Source of the DNA: Intoshia linei
Taxonomy: Eukaryota > Orthonectida > Rhopaluridae
Direction of reading: 5' to 3'
Assembly: GCA_001642005.1 (NCBI GenBank)
Contig: LWCA01000369.1
Coordinates: 1 to 30,168, forward strand
Length of the DNA stretch: 30,168 bases
Under the pieces are notes generated by a model. It was not told where the DNA came from. It searched no databases and was given only the letters and a program-made list of their open reading frames with translations. Of the stretch, positions 1 through 13,700 are shown one piece after another. Every line of letters begins with the position of its first letter. Position 1 is the stretch's first letter. The position numbers were made by a program, and so were the translations under genes.

Positions 1-289
1 CTTATAAGAGTAACATTCACCACTAATAATCATATCTCGAGGAGGGTATGATTAAGGGTTTTCCGGGAAATTCTGAGTAGTTCAATTTTGGTGGCGAAGA
101 AGCTTTCCAAGTATAAATAAAATAGAATTTTTTTTAATTAGAAAGTTATAAGAAAATTGAAATGAAAAAGCTCTTAGATATATTTTAACGACCATTCTCA
201 TTGAAAAGGAAATATAAATTTCTTTATTAAAAAATTTATGTTTTCAATATTAGAAGGGTAATTTTTTAATTAAAAATCAAATTGTTTTA

Positions 290-393
290 TATATGCGACA
301 TGCGAAAAAAAATTTTTGATCATGCTTTTAGGTGCCGCGATTTTTTGAAATTTCATAAGGGTTCCGCGCAGTAAAAAAGGTTGAGAAACACTG
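290..393. mobile_element. hAT-like MITE terminus (relic)
   Basis: The segment ends in GGTTCCGCGCAGTAAAAAAGG followed by TTGAGAAACACTG. This has the form of the right end of hAT transposons, whose reverse complement starts CAGTGTTTCTCAACC. Similar ends occur at about 11460-11477, 11960-12003 and 28730-28755. The left end and the target duplication were not found, so this is a degraded or partial copy. Confidence 0.45.
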
Positions 394-947
394 AGTTAGG
401 AGTATGACCAAATTTTTATATCAAAAGTACACCCAGTAAAAGTATATTCAATTTGCACCCAATGACACTTCACCAGTCTTTAAAAGAATGGAATTGCAAT
501 GGCTGTAAAGTTTTGAATAATTTATCGCTCATCGTAACATTTATATTAATAATATTTAATATGAATATTATTAATAATTCGTAGTATTTATGAATTTTTT
601 TTGAATTTATTAAAATTTTTTTTTTAATTTAAAGTTGTTATTTGTAATTAATTAACATTTGGAAGAATTATATTGATGCATACATACGACATTGGACAGA
701 TTAATCATCAATAATTTACTAAATAGAATATAATGTAAAGAAAATTTTTTAAATTTGATATTTGTCGATTAGATTGATTTTATATTTTAAGAGTTATGAA
801 AGTACCATTAATGATTGACCTCATTATCAAGGATACTTTTCTATCTGTTATCTTAATTGACCTACCTGATATTGGCTTTTTAATGTACTGTATATAAATT
901 TTATACCACCTTTTTATTATTGATGATACGATGGGTCTCGGAAAAAA

Positions 948-1531
948 ATTCTAAAGGAATGAATTATATAGATTTTCACTTATATTTCTTTATTGGAAAT
1001 GTGTAGACATTCAATGCACATTTTTTTTGAAATAGTAGGATCAATACATGTGTTTAAATTTTCAATTTTTATTTTTATTTTAATCTAAATATTTGAAAAT
1101 TATTGGTAGATAAAATATTAAAATTATTTTTCAACGGGAATGCGTAGATTTCTGGGGTTGAAATTTTGTATTTATATTAACTGGAATAAGCTTTATTAGA
1201 TTAATCTTGTTTTTTATTTTTGGACCGTTAATTATTTAACATTTTTTGTTTTAATAAAATATTTTGGAAAAAAAATATATGAATACTAAAATTTGTTTTG
1301 ATTGTGAACGCATAACTTATTTAGATTGAAAAATTTTGTAGTGTTAACAGGATATAACTGTATCACCTGTAATTTTTTTTAAATTCTAGGGCTGTTTTCA
1401 TTAAAAAAAAGGGACAATTGGGCTTTTTGATCCGTAAGATGTGAGATTGGGAGGTTGAAATTTATTTTGCTAACACCCCAGAAAAAACTATAATTGAAAT
1501 GTGGACTTTATAAAATTCTGAGACTGGAGTT
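948..1531 (+). repeat. Dispersed repeat, copy A (TIR-family internal segment)
   Basis: The stretch shares long similarity with 10531-10965 (same orientation) and 26985-27835 (inverted). Landmarks are GAATTATATAGATTTTCAC, GGAAATGTGTAGA, AGGGCTGTTTTCATTAAAA and TGACCCGTAAGATGTGAG-like words. It is the interior of the TIR transposon family delimited at 10183-11873. It ends about 20 bases before the splice acceptor of the first visible Trio exon. Confidence 0.7.
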
Positions 1532-1552
1532 CTAAAATTAAATGTAATTTAG

Positions 1553-1738
1553 ATTTGTGCCAATTTAATTTACGATGCAAAAGAAATTTATGATTTGCAC
1601 AAAACAATAGCAAAAGAAACAAGATTATGCCAAACAATAAAATTTCTTGATACTACTTCGTGTAATTTGTTGAGATTAACCGATAACCGAGAAGAATTGT
1701 TAGATTTCTCGATAATTTACCATGAAAAATGTCAACAA
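1553..1738 (+). CDS. trio: Trio-like exon: spectrin-repeat helix
   Basis: There are 62 codons in phase 0 after acceptor ...AATTTAG and before donor CAA|GTATTT. The peptide is helical and polar (contains YDLHKTIAKETRL and REELLDFSIIYHEKCQQ), as expected of a spectrin repeat. It joins in frame to the exon at 1870 across a 131-base intron. It is recognised mainly by phase and position, since no motif is diagnostic on its own. Confidence 0.65.
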
Positions 1739-4700
1739 GTATTTTTAAAATATTTATAAAAAAATTTACCAAAACCAATATAAAACTTTATAAAATATGA
1801 TAAAAACATATTTTCTTTTTTATATATATATAAATTTAATTGTTAGTAATAACATTTTTTATAAATTAGATTGAAGAATACTCCCAATTTATAAACCAAG
1901 ACCTTTTACCTAAAGAGTTAATTGACCAAATATTCAATGAAATATCAAATGGAAAATATTGTGACAAATTTGATTGTTTAAACTTATTATCATCGACTCA
2001 AAAATACCACGAAAAACACTTGACAACCATAAAAAAAATGTCTAGTGAATTTTTCAAATCCTGTGAATCTCTAACAACATACATTGAAAATTTAAGAAAT
2101 CAAAATGACGATATTTGCAATCTAATAAGTCGAGATGAATTTGACGCTATGGATAAATTTTTAAAAATAAAGAGAGGTGAAATTGAAGCAAAAATTTGCA
2201 ATTACAATAAAAGAATTCGAGATAACGCAAAAGATATTTTACCAATCAGCAACGTGATAATATTTTTACGCGACACGGAAACAGTAATCCAATGGTTAAA
2301 CAATCATTGCCGAATAAGATTAAAAGATAGCACACGAATTGGAATGTCTTTAGAACAAGTAGAATCATTAATATCAAAAAATTCTGAAGAGGAATTTCAA
2401 GTGTCAAAAGTTCTTTCAAACGCCCACAAACTTTTAAGTACAATTGAACCATTGAGTAGTAATTTTAGTAGAATTTGTTATGTTTTGGAAGAAACTAGGG
2501 CAGTCATCGAAACATCCATTAAGACGTGTAATTTACTCATGAAAAAACGTACAGAAATTTTAAATTTAGGTCAAAATTATTATCGTCATTGTAATGAAAT
2601 TATAGACTGGTTATCAGATTTTATTAAAGGCAACGGTGAAGATGATTCTTTTACAAATTTTATTCTTAAAGACGCACACGTTCAGGATTGTAAAAAATTA
2701 ATAAATGATATAAAAAATCAGCAAATTTCTATTCATAGTGCAATTTCTAGAATATCAAATGAATCTGTTACTTTGTTAAACAACATCCAACAGGGTAACA
2801 ATGTTCAAATGGACGCATTATTTGAACGGGATGAAATTAACGCTATAAATGAAAAATTATCTCTAGTCGAAGACATTTATGCGGAAGTGAAAATTTTGTG
2901 GAACAAAAAAATTGTTGAATTGGAATTTGCAGTAAATTTGATTAATTTTAAATTTCAAATAAAAAATTTATACAATGATGTTAAAATATTTTTCGACATT
3001 TTAAATCATTTAATTGAACAAAATAATAATTTTCATAATATTTTGGACATTATAAAATTTTGTGATCAAAAAAATTTTACAAAATATTGTTGTGGGGATT
3101 TCCTGGAAAATCATTTTAAAAAAATTGAAACTGAATCTAAACAATTGACAAATAACTGTAAAATATTGGATGAAAATTTTAACAGAATTGATAAAAATGT
3201 AAATTTGAAATTTTGGTTGGATAAAAATGTTGTTATTTATTTGAATAAATATTCAAACTATGAAAATTATCGAAATGATGTCAATTTCGGAATATTTTAT
3301 AGTACGTGTAATGTTGAAGAAGGTGAAATTGTAGGGTTCATAGGAATGCATGGAACTTTGAAAAAGATTAATAGCGTGGCTATAATCATGTATAATATTG
3401 TTGTTAATGTATTGATTGGTTGGAATAAACTAAGGCATGTTGAATTGGAGAAGGAATACATGATTAGTGAAACTGAAAAAACGACAAAAAAATTATTTTA
3501 CGAATTTGGTTCAATTTATGAAAAGTCACTTTGTTTTAATAATATTGAAAATTGTGAAATTTTTCGTGCCAGATTGTTAAATTTACAAAATTTGGACATG
3601 AAATGTGATCTTTTTTCATCCAATGTTTTATTGAACCATTTGGATGGAAAAATTAATGATTTGGTCTTGGATATTACTTCTTATCAACATCGATATTTTG
3701 TTAATGAAGTCATTTGTAAATGCTTAATTAATGATTTAAAACTTTGTTACAATGAATGTTCTGACGAATTGAACGTGTTGAGACGGTTCATTTCATCTTC
3801 CATTTCATGGTCTAAAACTACAGACAATTTAAATAATCTTATTGGAAATATAAAGCAAGAATCTTATTTTATTGAGAGCCTTTTTAGTGAAGAACCTTCC
3901 AATCATGCAGACTTTGAAAAAAGACAAGAAATTGTTAAAGACTTGATTCATAAGCATATGGACGAAAAAATTAAATTTCTTAAGGCTTTTACTCTTACTC
4001 GTAAAGTTACTGATTCCATGATTAAATATACCAATGAACTGAAAATTAAACTGGAAATTAAATTTAAAAGTTTTAATGTCAAAAAAATGGATTTATTTAT
4101 GTTAATTTTTAAAACTGTCGAGTTTGTTAAAGATTACCTCAAACTTTTAATGGGCCACGAAGAAACGTTTCATATTGATTGGCTTACAAATTTAAAAAAA
4201 TTGGAATCTACCAAACTTGTTTCTTCATTACAACATTTAGTTAATAAAATTTCCCAAAATTACCAATCTAGTAAAAATTCCGTCGTCAAAGAATTGGATT
4301 ACCTAAAAAAATTTTCAAATTCCGTCAATATTATTAAATCTCATTATGAAACTGCTAATTGTCTCATTTTAAAAATTGAAAATTTACTTTCAAATGAATC
4401 TAAAAAAAAGGACATGTTAGGTCAACTTGAATATTCTATTGACGAAATGAGAATTGATGGTTCATCTGAATCTCTTAGTAGTGATTCTTTTAATTTAATT
4501 AAAAAAAGATTAAACATTACAAATGAAATTATCAAAACAGAAGAATGTTTCGTCGAAAATTTAAAAATCTTTATGACTCATTACCTCAAATCACCAACTT
4601 TATTTGGTAAAAAATGCACAGATTCCAAATGGACCTCCAACAGTGATTACATCAACCCAATCCTCGCAGACGTGACAAATATTTACACTTTTCATAAAGA

Positions 4701-7700
4701 CATTTTTTTAAAGGAACTTAAATTGTACGAAAAACACCCAGAATCAATTGGCCATTGTTTCATTACATGGGGAGATCATATGGTGACATTATATGCTCAT
4801 TATACAGTAAGCCATCCCAAGTTTACACACGTTTTGGAAAAATTTCCAGAATACAACTATTTTTGTAATGCCATCGCGAGAACTAATAATATCGAAACTA
4901 TTGGTTCAATTCTTATTAGCCCTATTCAGAGAATGACTAAATTTTCACTTTTAATGAGCGATTTAAAAAAAACTTGGTTACCCGATAATGTTCCCTTGGA
5001 TTTAGAAAATGGTTTAAAGGCTACCAAAAATGTTCCTAGTCGATCAAATTGGTATTTGGAATTACATTCTGTCAATGAAGGTATATCTCAAAATGCTTTA
5101 AAATCTTTAGGAATTCCACGACTTTATTATGAATTTACCGTTTTACCAGTGAAATCTAAAAGTTTTAAAAAATTTATCTCCAAAAATGACGAATTAAATA
5201 AATCTGTTACTTCTATTAATTCATCTTTTTTAAAAAATAAAAAAGTTAAATGTATTTTCCTTTTTGATACTCATTTAATTATTACCAAAACTATCAATAA
5301 AAAATGCCATTTAACCAAATCTAATCAAAAAATTCTCAAAAATTTTGTACGAATTGATCAACTTGGGATTTGTGATTTTGCTGAAAATGTTTCGGATGAT
5401 CGTACTTTTTCTATTCTTTATAAATCAGGATCTCAAAAAGTTAGACTGAGTCTTATGGCGGAAATTGTTGATGTCAAGAGGGAGTGGGTTTTTTGTATTC
5501 GATCTCTTTCGACTGCTAGATTGTCTAGAGTTGATATCAGGTAATTATATATTTATATACAATTTTAAATAGTGACTATTAAATTGAGACTCTGTATTAG
5601 GGGTATTTGATAATTCTATAGGGCAAGTTAAGATTGGGGAAAGACTTTGAGATTGAAATTAAATTTTTGTGGATGTTGACTGGAAATGAATGTGTTTGCA
5701 GTGATTTCTTTCAATTCTAGGTCGAAAAAAGTATTTTTAATAGTCAATTTTTAAAAAAGGATAATTTTGTGGTTTGGTCATGAAGATATCAATATTTAAA
5801 TTTGAATTATATCTTACTTTCTGCGCCAGAAAAAATGACTTGGAATTTTTGTTTTTCAAATTTTTGGAACTATCAGTTTTCTCAATAAATTACACAGACA
5901 AACACACATACACATTTAGATACTTTACTTTTATTTAATATTAGTAAGGATTATTTCAGAGTAGTCAGCTTTGAGAGCAACCACATTTTAATTAAGGTTT
6001 TAATATTTCTAAATTTGAGTAATTTAGTGAAAAGGCTAACCATAGAAAAGATTCAGAGGTTTTTTATTTTATTTTTTATATACAATTATATTTAAGTTTT
6101 TTGTTTTGTGTTGAGTTTAATGTTATTTTTAATTGAAGCAGTGATGGCACTTTATCATTTTTTCTACCCTATTGGACGTATTTTATCCACAAATATGTAA
6201 TTTGATATGTATCAGATTGAAAAGGCTAAACCTTTGAAGGGTCACTAATTAATATTCAATTATTATCCACAGCAATGATGTGACATTATTTTATAAAATA
6301 TAAGTAAAACAATCCAATAAGTAGAATCTAATCCAGAATACTGTGGGTACTACCCACTTCCAAATGTGCAGATTTTAAGACATGAAGAGCGATAGGTGTT
6401 TAGATGAAATTTGTGGCTAAATTGGATTTATAAGTAATATATTTTTTAATTATATTTTGTTTTGAATGGCAACTTTAAACTGTCAAGTCCAGACCCATAC
6501 ATTCCACGTGGCCATGGAAAGGTGCTACAGTAACGACAGATTAAGTGGAACATGAACCAGTTAAAAAAGTAAACAGTGGCCTTTTTTAAAAACTTTAAAA
6601 TTTTAAACATTTAATTTAATTTTCCTTACTTTTAATGTTTTTCTATATAAAATGAGTTGTATACTGGCTGAAAGTAAACCTTTGACAAAAAAAGTTGACC
6701 ATGTTCTCTGAAAAATTTAAATAAATACAAAAGAAAAAAATTTTTGAAATATTAATATATTAATAGTTACAGTATTTGTCAATTTGAATTGTTTATAAAA
6801 GTCTGATGTTAATAAAAATTTTAAATTAATTTTAAATAATAATTGTTAATTAAACGGTTTCCATGAAAATAATTTTTAAACGATTCAATTGTATATCTTA
6901 TCTACGGTTATAGTATATATATGTATAACTCGGGAGTTCCTAAACTCATTTGGTCTACCGCCACATTTTTAGAAATATATTTTTTCAATTCCCACTTGAA
7001 AAATGTTCCACTAACTCGTATAATATATATTTAAAATTTACTTAATAATTATTGAGTAAAGTTATTATAATTATTTATTAACCAAATTTTTTTTGATTCA
7101 ACTGAACACAGTGTAACATTTTTGAACTTTTTAAAATTTATCTCGAAAATTTTATTAAGAAAGTGAAGGGGTTGGTCGTTAACCTATAATCTGAAAATTA
7201 CAGATACATCTATCGCTTAGTTACCGAAATAATTACGCAACAATATTATTTTGAAAACATTTAAATTTGATTTTCGGTATGTTTTATACATTTTTTTATT
7301 ATATAACAAAAATACAATTTAACTTAAAATATTTTGAGGCATCTATTCAAACTATGATTTTTAATATATAACCTCGATTTAAAAAAAAATATAACATTAA
7401 TTTATCAAAATTGGTATCATGGATACAAAATCAAAATAAAAGTTTATTTTACAATTTTTCTGGCTGTGCATATGAGGAGGGTGAGATATAGAGTCAATGC
7501 TATCCAGAGATGATTCATTGACGGAAACAGGAGTGATATTTAAATTTTTTGTAGGTTTAATGTTTTTACTTTTTTTTGAAAATAAATTAGGCTTTGATTT
7601 ACAAAAATTACATTGTGTGTCTACAATGGGTTTTACCGATGATTTTGTACTGTCATATCGTTGTATCATATTACTGATATCAGTGTGACATGTTCCACAA

Positions 7701-10700
7701 CAAAATTGTGGAATACACCATTCACTTGATGTCACAATTTGTTCATACAATAATACCAATTTCTGGTTAAATCCAGGAGAATGTATTGAATATTTTTTTT
7801 ATTCTTCAAAATGTACGCTCCACAGATAAAACAAAATTTGATCGATTTTTCGCAAAAATGAGGAATGTTTAGTAAATTGAAATATAACTTTGTAATTTAA
7901 ATTTTGTATAGCAACATTGTACAGTCAAACCTGGTCAATATGAACAGCTGTGTACCAGTTCTCGACGCCGTTCAAATTAGAAACTAATATGAACAAGGTT
8001 ATCTTGTTATGATAATCTAGGGGGAAAATTGTTATTTAAAATATATGTTAGGAATTTATTTTATGATATAAATTTAACATGAGTTAATAATTTATTAATA
8101 TACAATTAAAATACCATTACATTTTGTATTGCATTGAATTATCTAAATTCTTTGTTTGTACGTTATGAAATTAGTCATTTTTAATTTTCTTTTACTTTTT
8201 TCTTAAGTTATATGATCAATTTTTTGCCAGATGTCTTCCATTTTGTCTGGTAATTTTTTTGAAAATTTTTTTCAAGTTTCATTGCATGTTTGTAAGCGTC
8301 AAAACTTGTCAATATTGGTTTTTCTCACATTTGATTCGTATCTGATTCATTTTTTGGTTTGATATCTTGATTACTCGAAAAATTGAGTTATATAAAAAAT
8401 AAATGACTTAAAAATGATAAAATAACTTAAAAAAGTAATAGGGATCATCATCAATAGGATTATAATCAAAACAAGCCACATTTTCATAACACTCATTTTG
8501 GGGTGTAAAAAATTTAAAAAATTTAACCTTTGTGTTTTCAAAAGATTTTTCAAAGAAATTACTTATGGTTTCACTTTTGACACTTATCCAGGCTTTCGCA
8601 ATCCAAACTATTGATTGATATATATTAATTTGTTAACACCATTCCTCTTGACTGGTATTCTCTGATTCGAAGTTCATAGATTTCGCTAACAGTGTTTTGT
8701 ATTTATCCTTAAAATTTTTTATAATTCCTTGATCCAAAGGCTGCAGTAATAAAGGTCGTATTTGATGGAAAGTAAAATAATTCAACATTACTCAACAATA
8801 TATCATTAGGATGAACAGGAGCATTGTCCAATAAAAGTAAAATTTTCCTATCTTCTATCATCATCATGTGATTAATATTATGTAACCATTCTTGAAAGAT
8901 ATGCAATGTCATCCAAGATTTTTGGTTTGCATAATAAGATACGGGCAAAATTTGTCTATCCAATTTTTTTTAAACATCTAGGGTTTATTCGATTTTCCTA
9001 TTATGAATGGTTTCAATTTTTCCCTTAACAAATTAACTGCAAATAAAATGGTAATTCTATTTATGGCAAATTTTCCACTGGCCTTATCGGCCTTTGATAT
9101 TGTGTACGTTCGAGACAAAGAGCACTTATAAAAAAGGCCCGTTTCATCGCAATTGAATATATTTTTACGGTCATATTCTTTCGCTAAATATGCTTCATTG
9201 AAATTTAAGATTGTATTTTGATTTACAGTTTTGGAATCGCCAATAATTTTGTTGGACGATATTTTATGTTGTTTTATAAAATAAGCTAGCCAGCCGTTCG
9301 ATGCTTTAAAATTTTGATTATAAAAAACTTGTAAATTTGTAACGCTTTTTGTTTTAAAATTTGTCCACTAACACTTATATTTCCTGTTCGTTGAATTTGA
9401 AACTACTAGTACAGAATATCATGTACTTGACTTCTTGACCTTAAATGAGGTTTACGTTTACTATTGAGTCATTTAGTATAGAGTACTTATGTTTTAAAAT
9501 ATTGTGTACGGTTCCTACAGATATATCATGTTTAGCAGCTAAAAATCTCTGAGAAAAATTGGCATCGTCTTTAAATGATTCTAATAATTTTCTTTTGTCA
9601 TTCAAAGATAAATTTTTTCTTTTTCGCTTATTATTTTTATTTTTTTAAGGTTCATATTAAATAATAATAATAAAATCAGTATAAGTGTGACAGTAAAATA
9701 TAATAACGCCCAAAATTAAATGAAAATAATTTTATTTTATATAAACTCATGTTCAGTGTACAAAATGAAAAGGATTATATAAAACAAATCACTTTTCATA
9801 ATGTTTCTATACAAAAAAATCAATATTTATTAAGTTTGTTTAAATTAAGCTGTATTCATATTGAACAGGTTTGACTGTATATATTAATTATAATTAAAAC
9901 TTCTATATTTCAGAAATTACACCATAGATTTAAAAGTTTTTTCGCCATTACACATTTAACAAGCGTTAGTAGCATATAAGATATTTTTTATTAAGATAGT
10001 TCTTTGAGTGTATATCAGTGTTATGAGATATTTCCGAAGTCGATGTTTAATATTAATGAAAATTATATATTTATTACTGTGTCACTATTTATGTCAATGA
10101 ATTTCAAACTTGCGATAAAAATTTCCCCTTATTACCAAAAAATTCATCAACGTTCATCTACATTATATTATTATGTAATATACTAGGTTGACTGTTATGT
10201 ACTACGTACAAACAGGACTTAGCTCTGCCGAGGGCACATTTTTATTATGCCAAGAAAATATATTTACGTTGAAAATCTAACTTAAAAATCCTATTATTCA
10301 CTATTATCAATCCTTTAAAAGGGTGGTTTCCAAATTTGTGTCAGGTGGAACCATTATATCACATTACTTTTTACTTCAAAGTGAATCATTCTATCTTAAT
10401 TTTTTTTGCTAATATTAATAAATATAAAAATGATAATAACAAAGTTGTATTACTTTTAGCTTCGTTGTTTTTATTTAAATTTTATTTAAAATGTTTTAAA
10501 AATGAGAATTTAAAATTTAAAAATTGCATAGCAATGAAAAAAATTTTGAAGGAATGAATTATATAGATTTTCACCCATATGTCTTTATTGGAAATGTGTA
10601 GAGGTTCAAGGCACATTTTTTTTAAGATTATAGGGCTGTTTTCATTAAAAAAAGAAGGGTAATTTGTGGTTTTGGCCCTGAAGATATTATTTTTTTAAAT

Positions 10701-13700
10701 TTAAATTTATGATAATGTTTATGATTTTAAAATCCGTATCAGCGTATATATTTATATATTTTTTTTTGAAAATCAAACGAGTTGGAGAATTAAAAAAAAT
10801 ATAATTGGGGTTTTTGACCCGTAAGATGTGAGTTTGGGAGGTTGCAATTTATGTGATTATATGTCACGGAAAAAACTGTAATTGAAATATGGACTTTATA
10901 AAATTCTAAGTCTGGTAGTTATTGAAATAAAGTGGAACACACACACAAACAAATATTGCGTAGCATATTATATAAGTAAGGACTATGAAATTTACTATAT
11001 GAAATATGATAATAATGTTGAATTATTCAAATTTTGAAGTGCTGAGACCCAATGTTTTTTTAATTGTTTTTTAATTTTTGATAAAAGAGGGCGTGAAGTT
11101 GTATTAGTTTGGAATCACTTGATTAGACTATAACACACATATATTCAATTTTATATCAGTAAATGATTATCATGTGTCAATTTAGATTATTATTAAGAAA
11201 ATCTTTAATAATCGTCAGGTTCAGTGATATCATTAATTTTAGTAAATAAATATAATTAGCTCGACTTGCGACAATAAAAGTTTTTGATTTGTAATTTATT
11301 AGAAAATTATAATTTTTAGTAAAAAATAGTCACTGGATTAATATATTAATTCTTTTTTGATTGAACTTTTATATCAGCCCCAAAAATATGTTAACGATTA
11401 GGTTATTTTTTGAAGTGCAACATCGTATTTTTTAAGAGTGAAAGTAAAGATAGCATAAAAAAGGTTGGGAACCACTGTTACAAAAAGTGTAATACACATA
11501 AAAAAGGCTGATATTAATAAAACATACAAATAGGTTAAGAATAATAGGTGCGGCTCTAAGCCAGTTAAATATTAATCAAATTTTAATATACAATGATGAA
11601 GCGCTTTAATTATAATTGTAAATATGTTTGCTCTCTTAACTCAATAATATTATTAACGAAAATCAAATTTTTGATAAAAATTAAATTTAACAACAAAATA
11701 GTTTGATATTCAAGAAGGTAATTTCTTTAATGTTCAATTTGGAATAAGAATGTCACTATTTTATAAACAAATTTCATCGAGGCCACGAAGAGGGATTTCG
11801 TTGAAATGGTAGGTTTGGCACTGTTCGGCAGAGCTAGCTGCTGTTTGTACGAAATACATAACATTCAAGCTAATATTGTACAAAATTAACATTAAATTAA
11901 TCTAAAATTTTGATAAGTCCAATAAATTTATAAAAATTCCAAGGCCCTATCAAAATATCGTATACCCACCATAAATTTCGCTAGACCCCATGGTTAAGAA
12001 ACACTGTAGGAAACAATTGAGCAGTATTGTGGAAATATAACATTGTATCAACAATGTTGATATTGCTGAAGGTCGTTGAATAAGTCAACTAAATTTTAAA
12101 TTTCAAACATAATATAACACTTTTTTTTACACTACACTTAAAAACCAACCAAAAAATCTGAAACCCAACAATAAGGCTTATTTATTTAATAATTTTGTAT
12201 GTATTGTTTTTTAAATCGCAATATTAGGAATTTTTAAATAGTTTTCATGTATTTGTTTTTAAATGAAGGGTATATACAATGTATGTTATTTATAATAAAT
12301 AAGAAATTGATAATATTAATGAGGTCTCATAGGTATGTTAGTTAATTTAATTCTTGAGTGGTTTAGAGAAATGTCAGATATTTTTAAGCGTTAATTGAGT
12401 TATTTATCGATTTTTATTATAATTGTAATAATTTTAAATTTATAGAACAGCCAATATAAAAAATAAATAAAGTGGGAATTACTATTCAGTTAATGTAATT
12501 AATGTGCTTTTCGGCTAAAAATGACCTTGATTATAATGATTAGTATCAATGATTCTGTTTTATTTCTTACTGTTCGTTTCCCATGTTTACTTTTTAATTT
12601 TACTATAAAGTATGTTATTATTTATCACGTATCATTTTTTCTTTAAGTATGAAATTTTACTGTATTACATTATTTGTTTCTTTTTTGCGTGTAACGTGGT
12701 TTTTGTACATTTCAATTGTTAAAATATTGATTAGGATACCTTTCAATGGTAAATTTGAGTGTTGATCTTTTTTTGATATTTACAATTTACTATCTAATGT
12801 TACTTTTTTCGAGAATCTTGGGATCCTTAGATTTAATACAGTCGGAAACACATTTATATACAAATTTAATTTTACACATTAGGAAAGTGGCCAGCAAACT
12901 ACGACCTACGGGCCAAATCCGGCCCGCTAATTACAAATCTATTACAAATACACCGGTGATATCTTACAAATTATCATGTCATCGACTCGTCATTTCTAGA
13001 TTATGAGAAACTTATTAAATTTATTAACTTGAATTTTAAATTGTAATTAAAATACCGTCATGTATATTTTTTATCTAGCCGCGGATTTTTTTTAGTTATT
13101 GGGGTCCCATGTCAAAAAGTTTGGTGGCCACTGCATCAGGATAATAAAATCCTGGTTATAGTGTATTTTTAATGTATTCCAAAATTGAATATAAATTCTA
13201 CATTATTAAACAGGTTAAATTTAAATGTATTGTTAAATATGATTTAATTTACGATATGTATAACGTACATCTATAATGTAGAATACTAATAAATCAATTG
13301 TATGCGACTCTTCAGTATCATCGACCTCATCAAAAAACGATTCGAGTAAGGTAATATACAGTTACATTTTATGTAATGAATAGCTAAATGAATAATAATT
13401 GTGTGCAAAATTAAATTATTTATAATTGAGGTATCAATTACAAATTACTGTAAAGTTTTTACATAAAACTGTATCATGTAGTCTAAATTTTAGGCGAATA
13501 ACTCTAAAAGTTTTGGTTATAACAAGGCGTACCATTTAAAAGTAAAATCAACCATACAGCTTGATGAAATATGTATCGAAAAGGAAACAAAACTAATATC
13601 TATTGATCAAACATATCACTGTACAAACACAACTGTCACGTGCGTTGTACCTAGTTGTGGTTATAAGGAAATGAAGATTCCTAAAAATAAACTTGAATTA

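Larger units (their letters stand above)
1..1552. other. Upstream non-coding sequence (probable intron of the Trio-like gene)
   Basis: No convincing exon is visible. Bases about 290-393 end in a hAT-like terminus (GGTTGAGAAACACTG). Bases 948-1531 are a copy of a dispersed repeat seen again near 10.5 kb and, inverted, near 27 kb. Earlier exons (Sec14 and first spectrin repeats) would be expected upstream of the window or in this stretch. A short open stretch at about 808-895 was noticed but has no supporting splice sites. Confidence 0.5.

Noticed and set aside
808-895. Short open stretch rich in Asp/Leu/Ile upstream of the first Trio exon
   Set aside because: No splice acceptor or donor in suitable places and no similarity to Sec14 or spectrin that I can see.
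2020-2040. Start codon (TTG 2020 or ATG 2038) for the long Trio ORF
   Set aside because: The frame is open upstream to the AG at 1868-1869 and continues in phase into exon 1553-1738, so these are internal codons.
2246-2452. Minus-strand ORF inside the spectrin exon
   Set aside because: Shadow of the clearly coding plus strand; no domain.
5539-5544. In-frame TAA after the PH1 domain as the protein end
   Set aside because: AG|GTAATT is a consensus splice donor, and later SH3, DH2, PH2, Ig and kinase exons of the same family follow in order and phase.
7497-7688. Plus-strand 63-codon ORF
   Set aside because: Shadow of the minus-strand zinc-ribbon-like fragment.
12746-13006. 86-codon ORF
   Set aside because: Runs into the hAT MITE; no splice or domain support.
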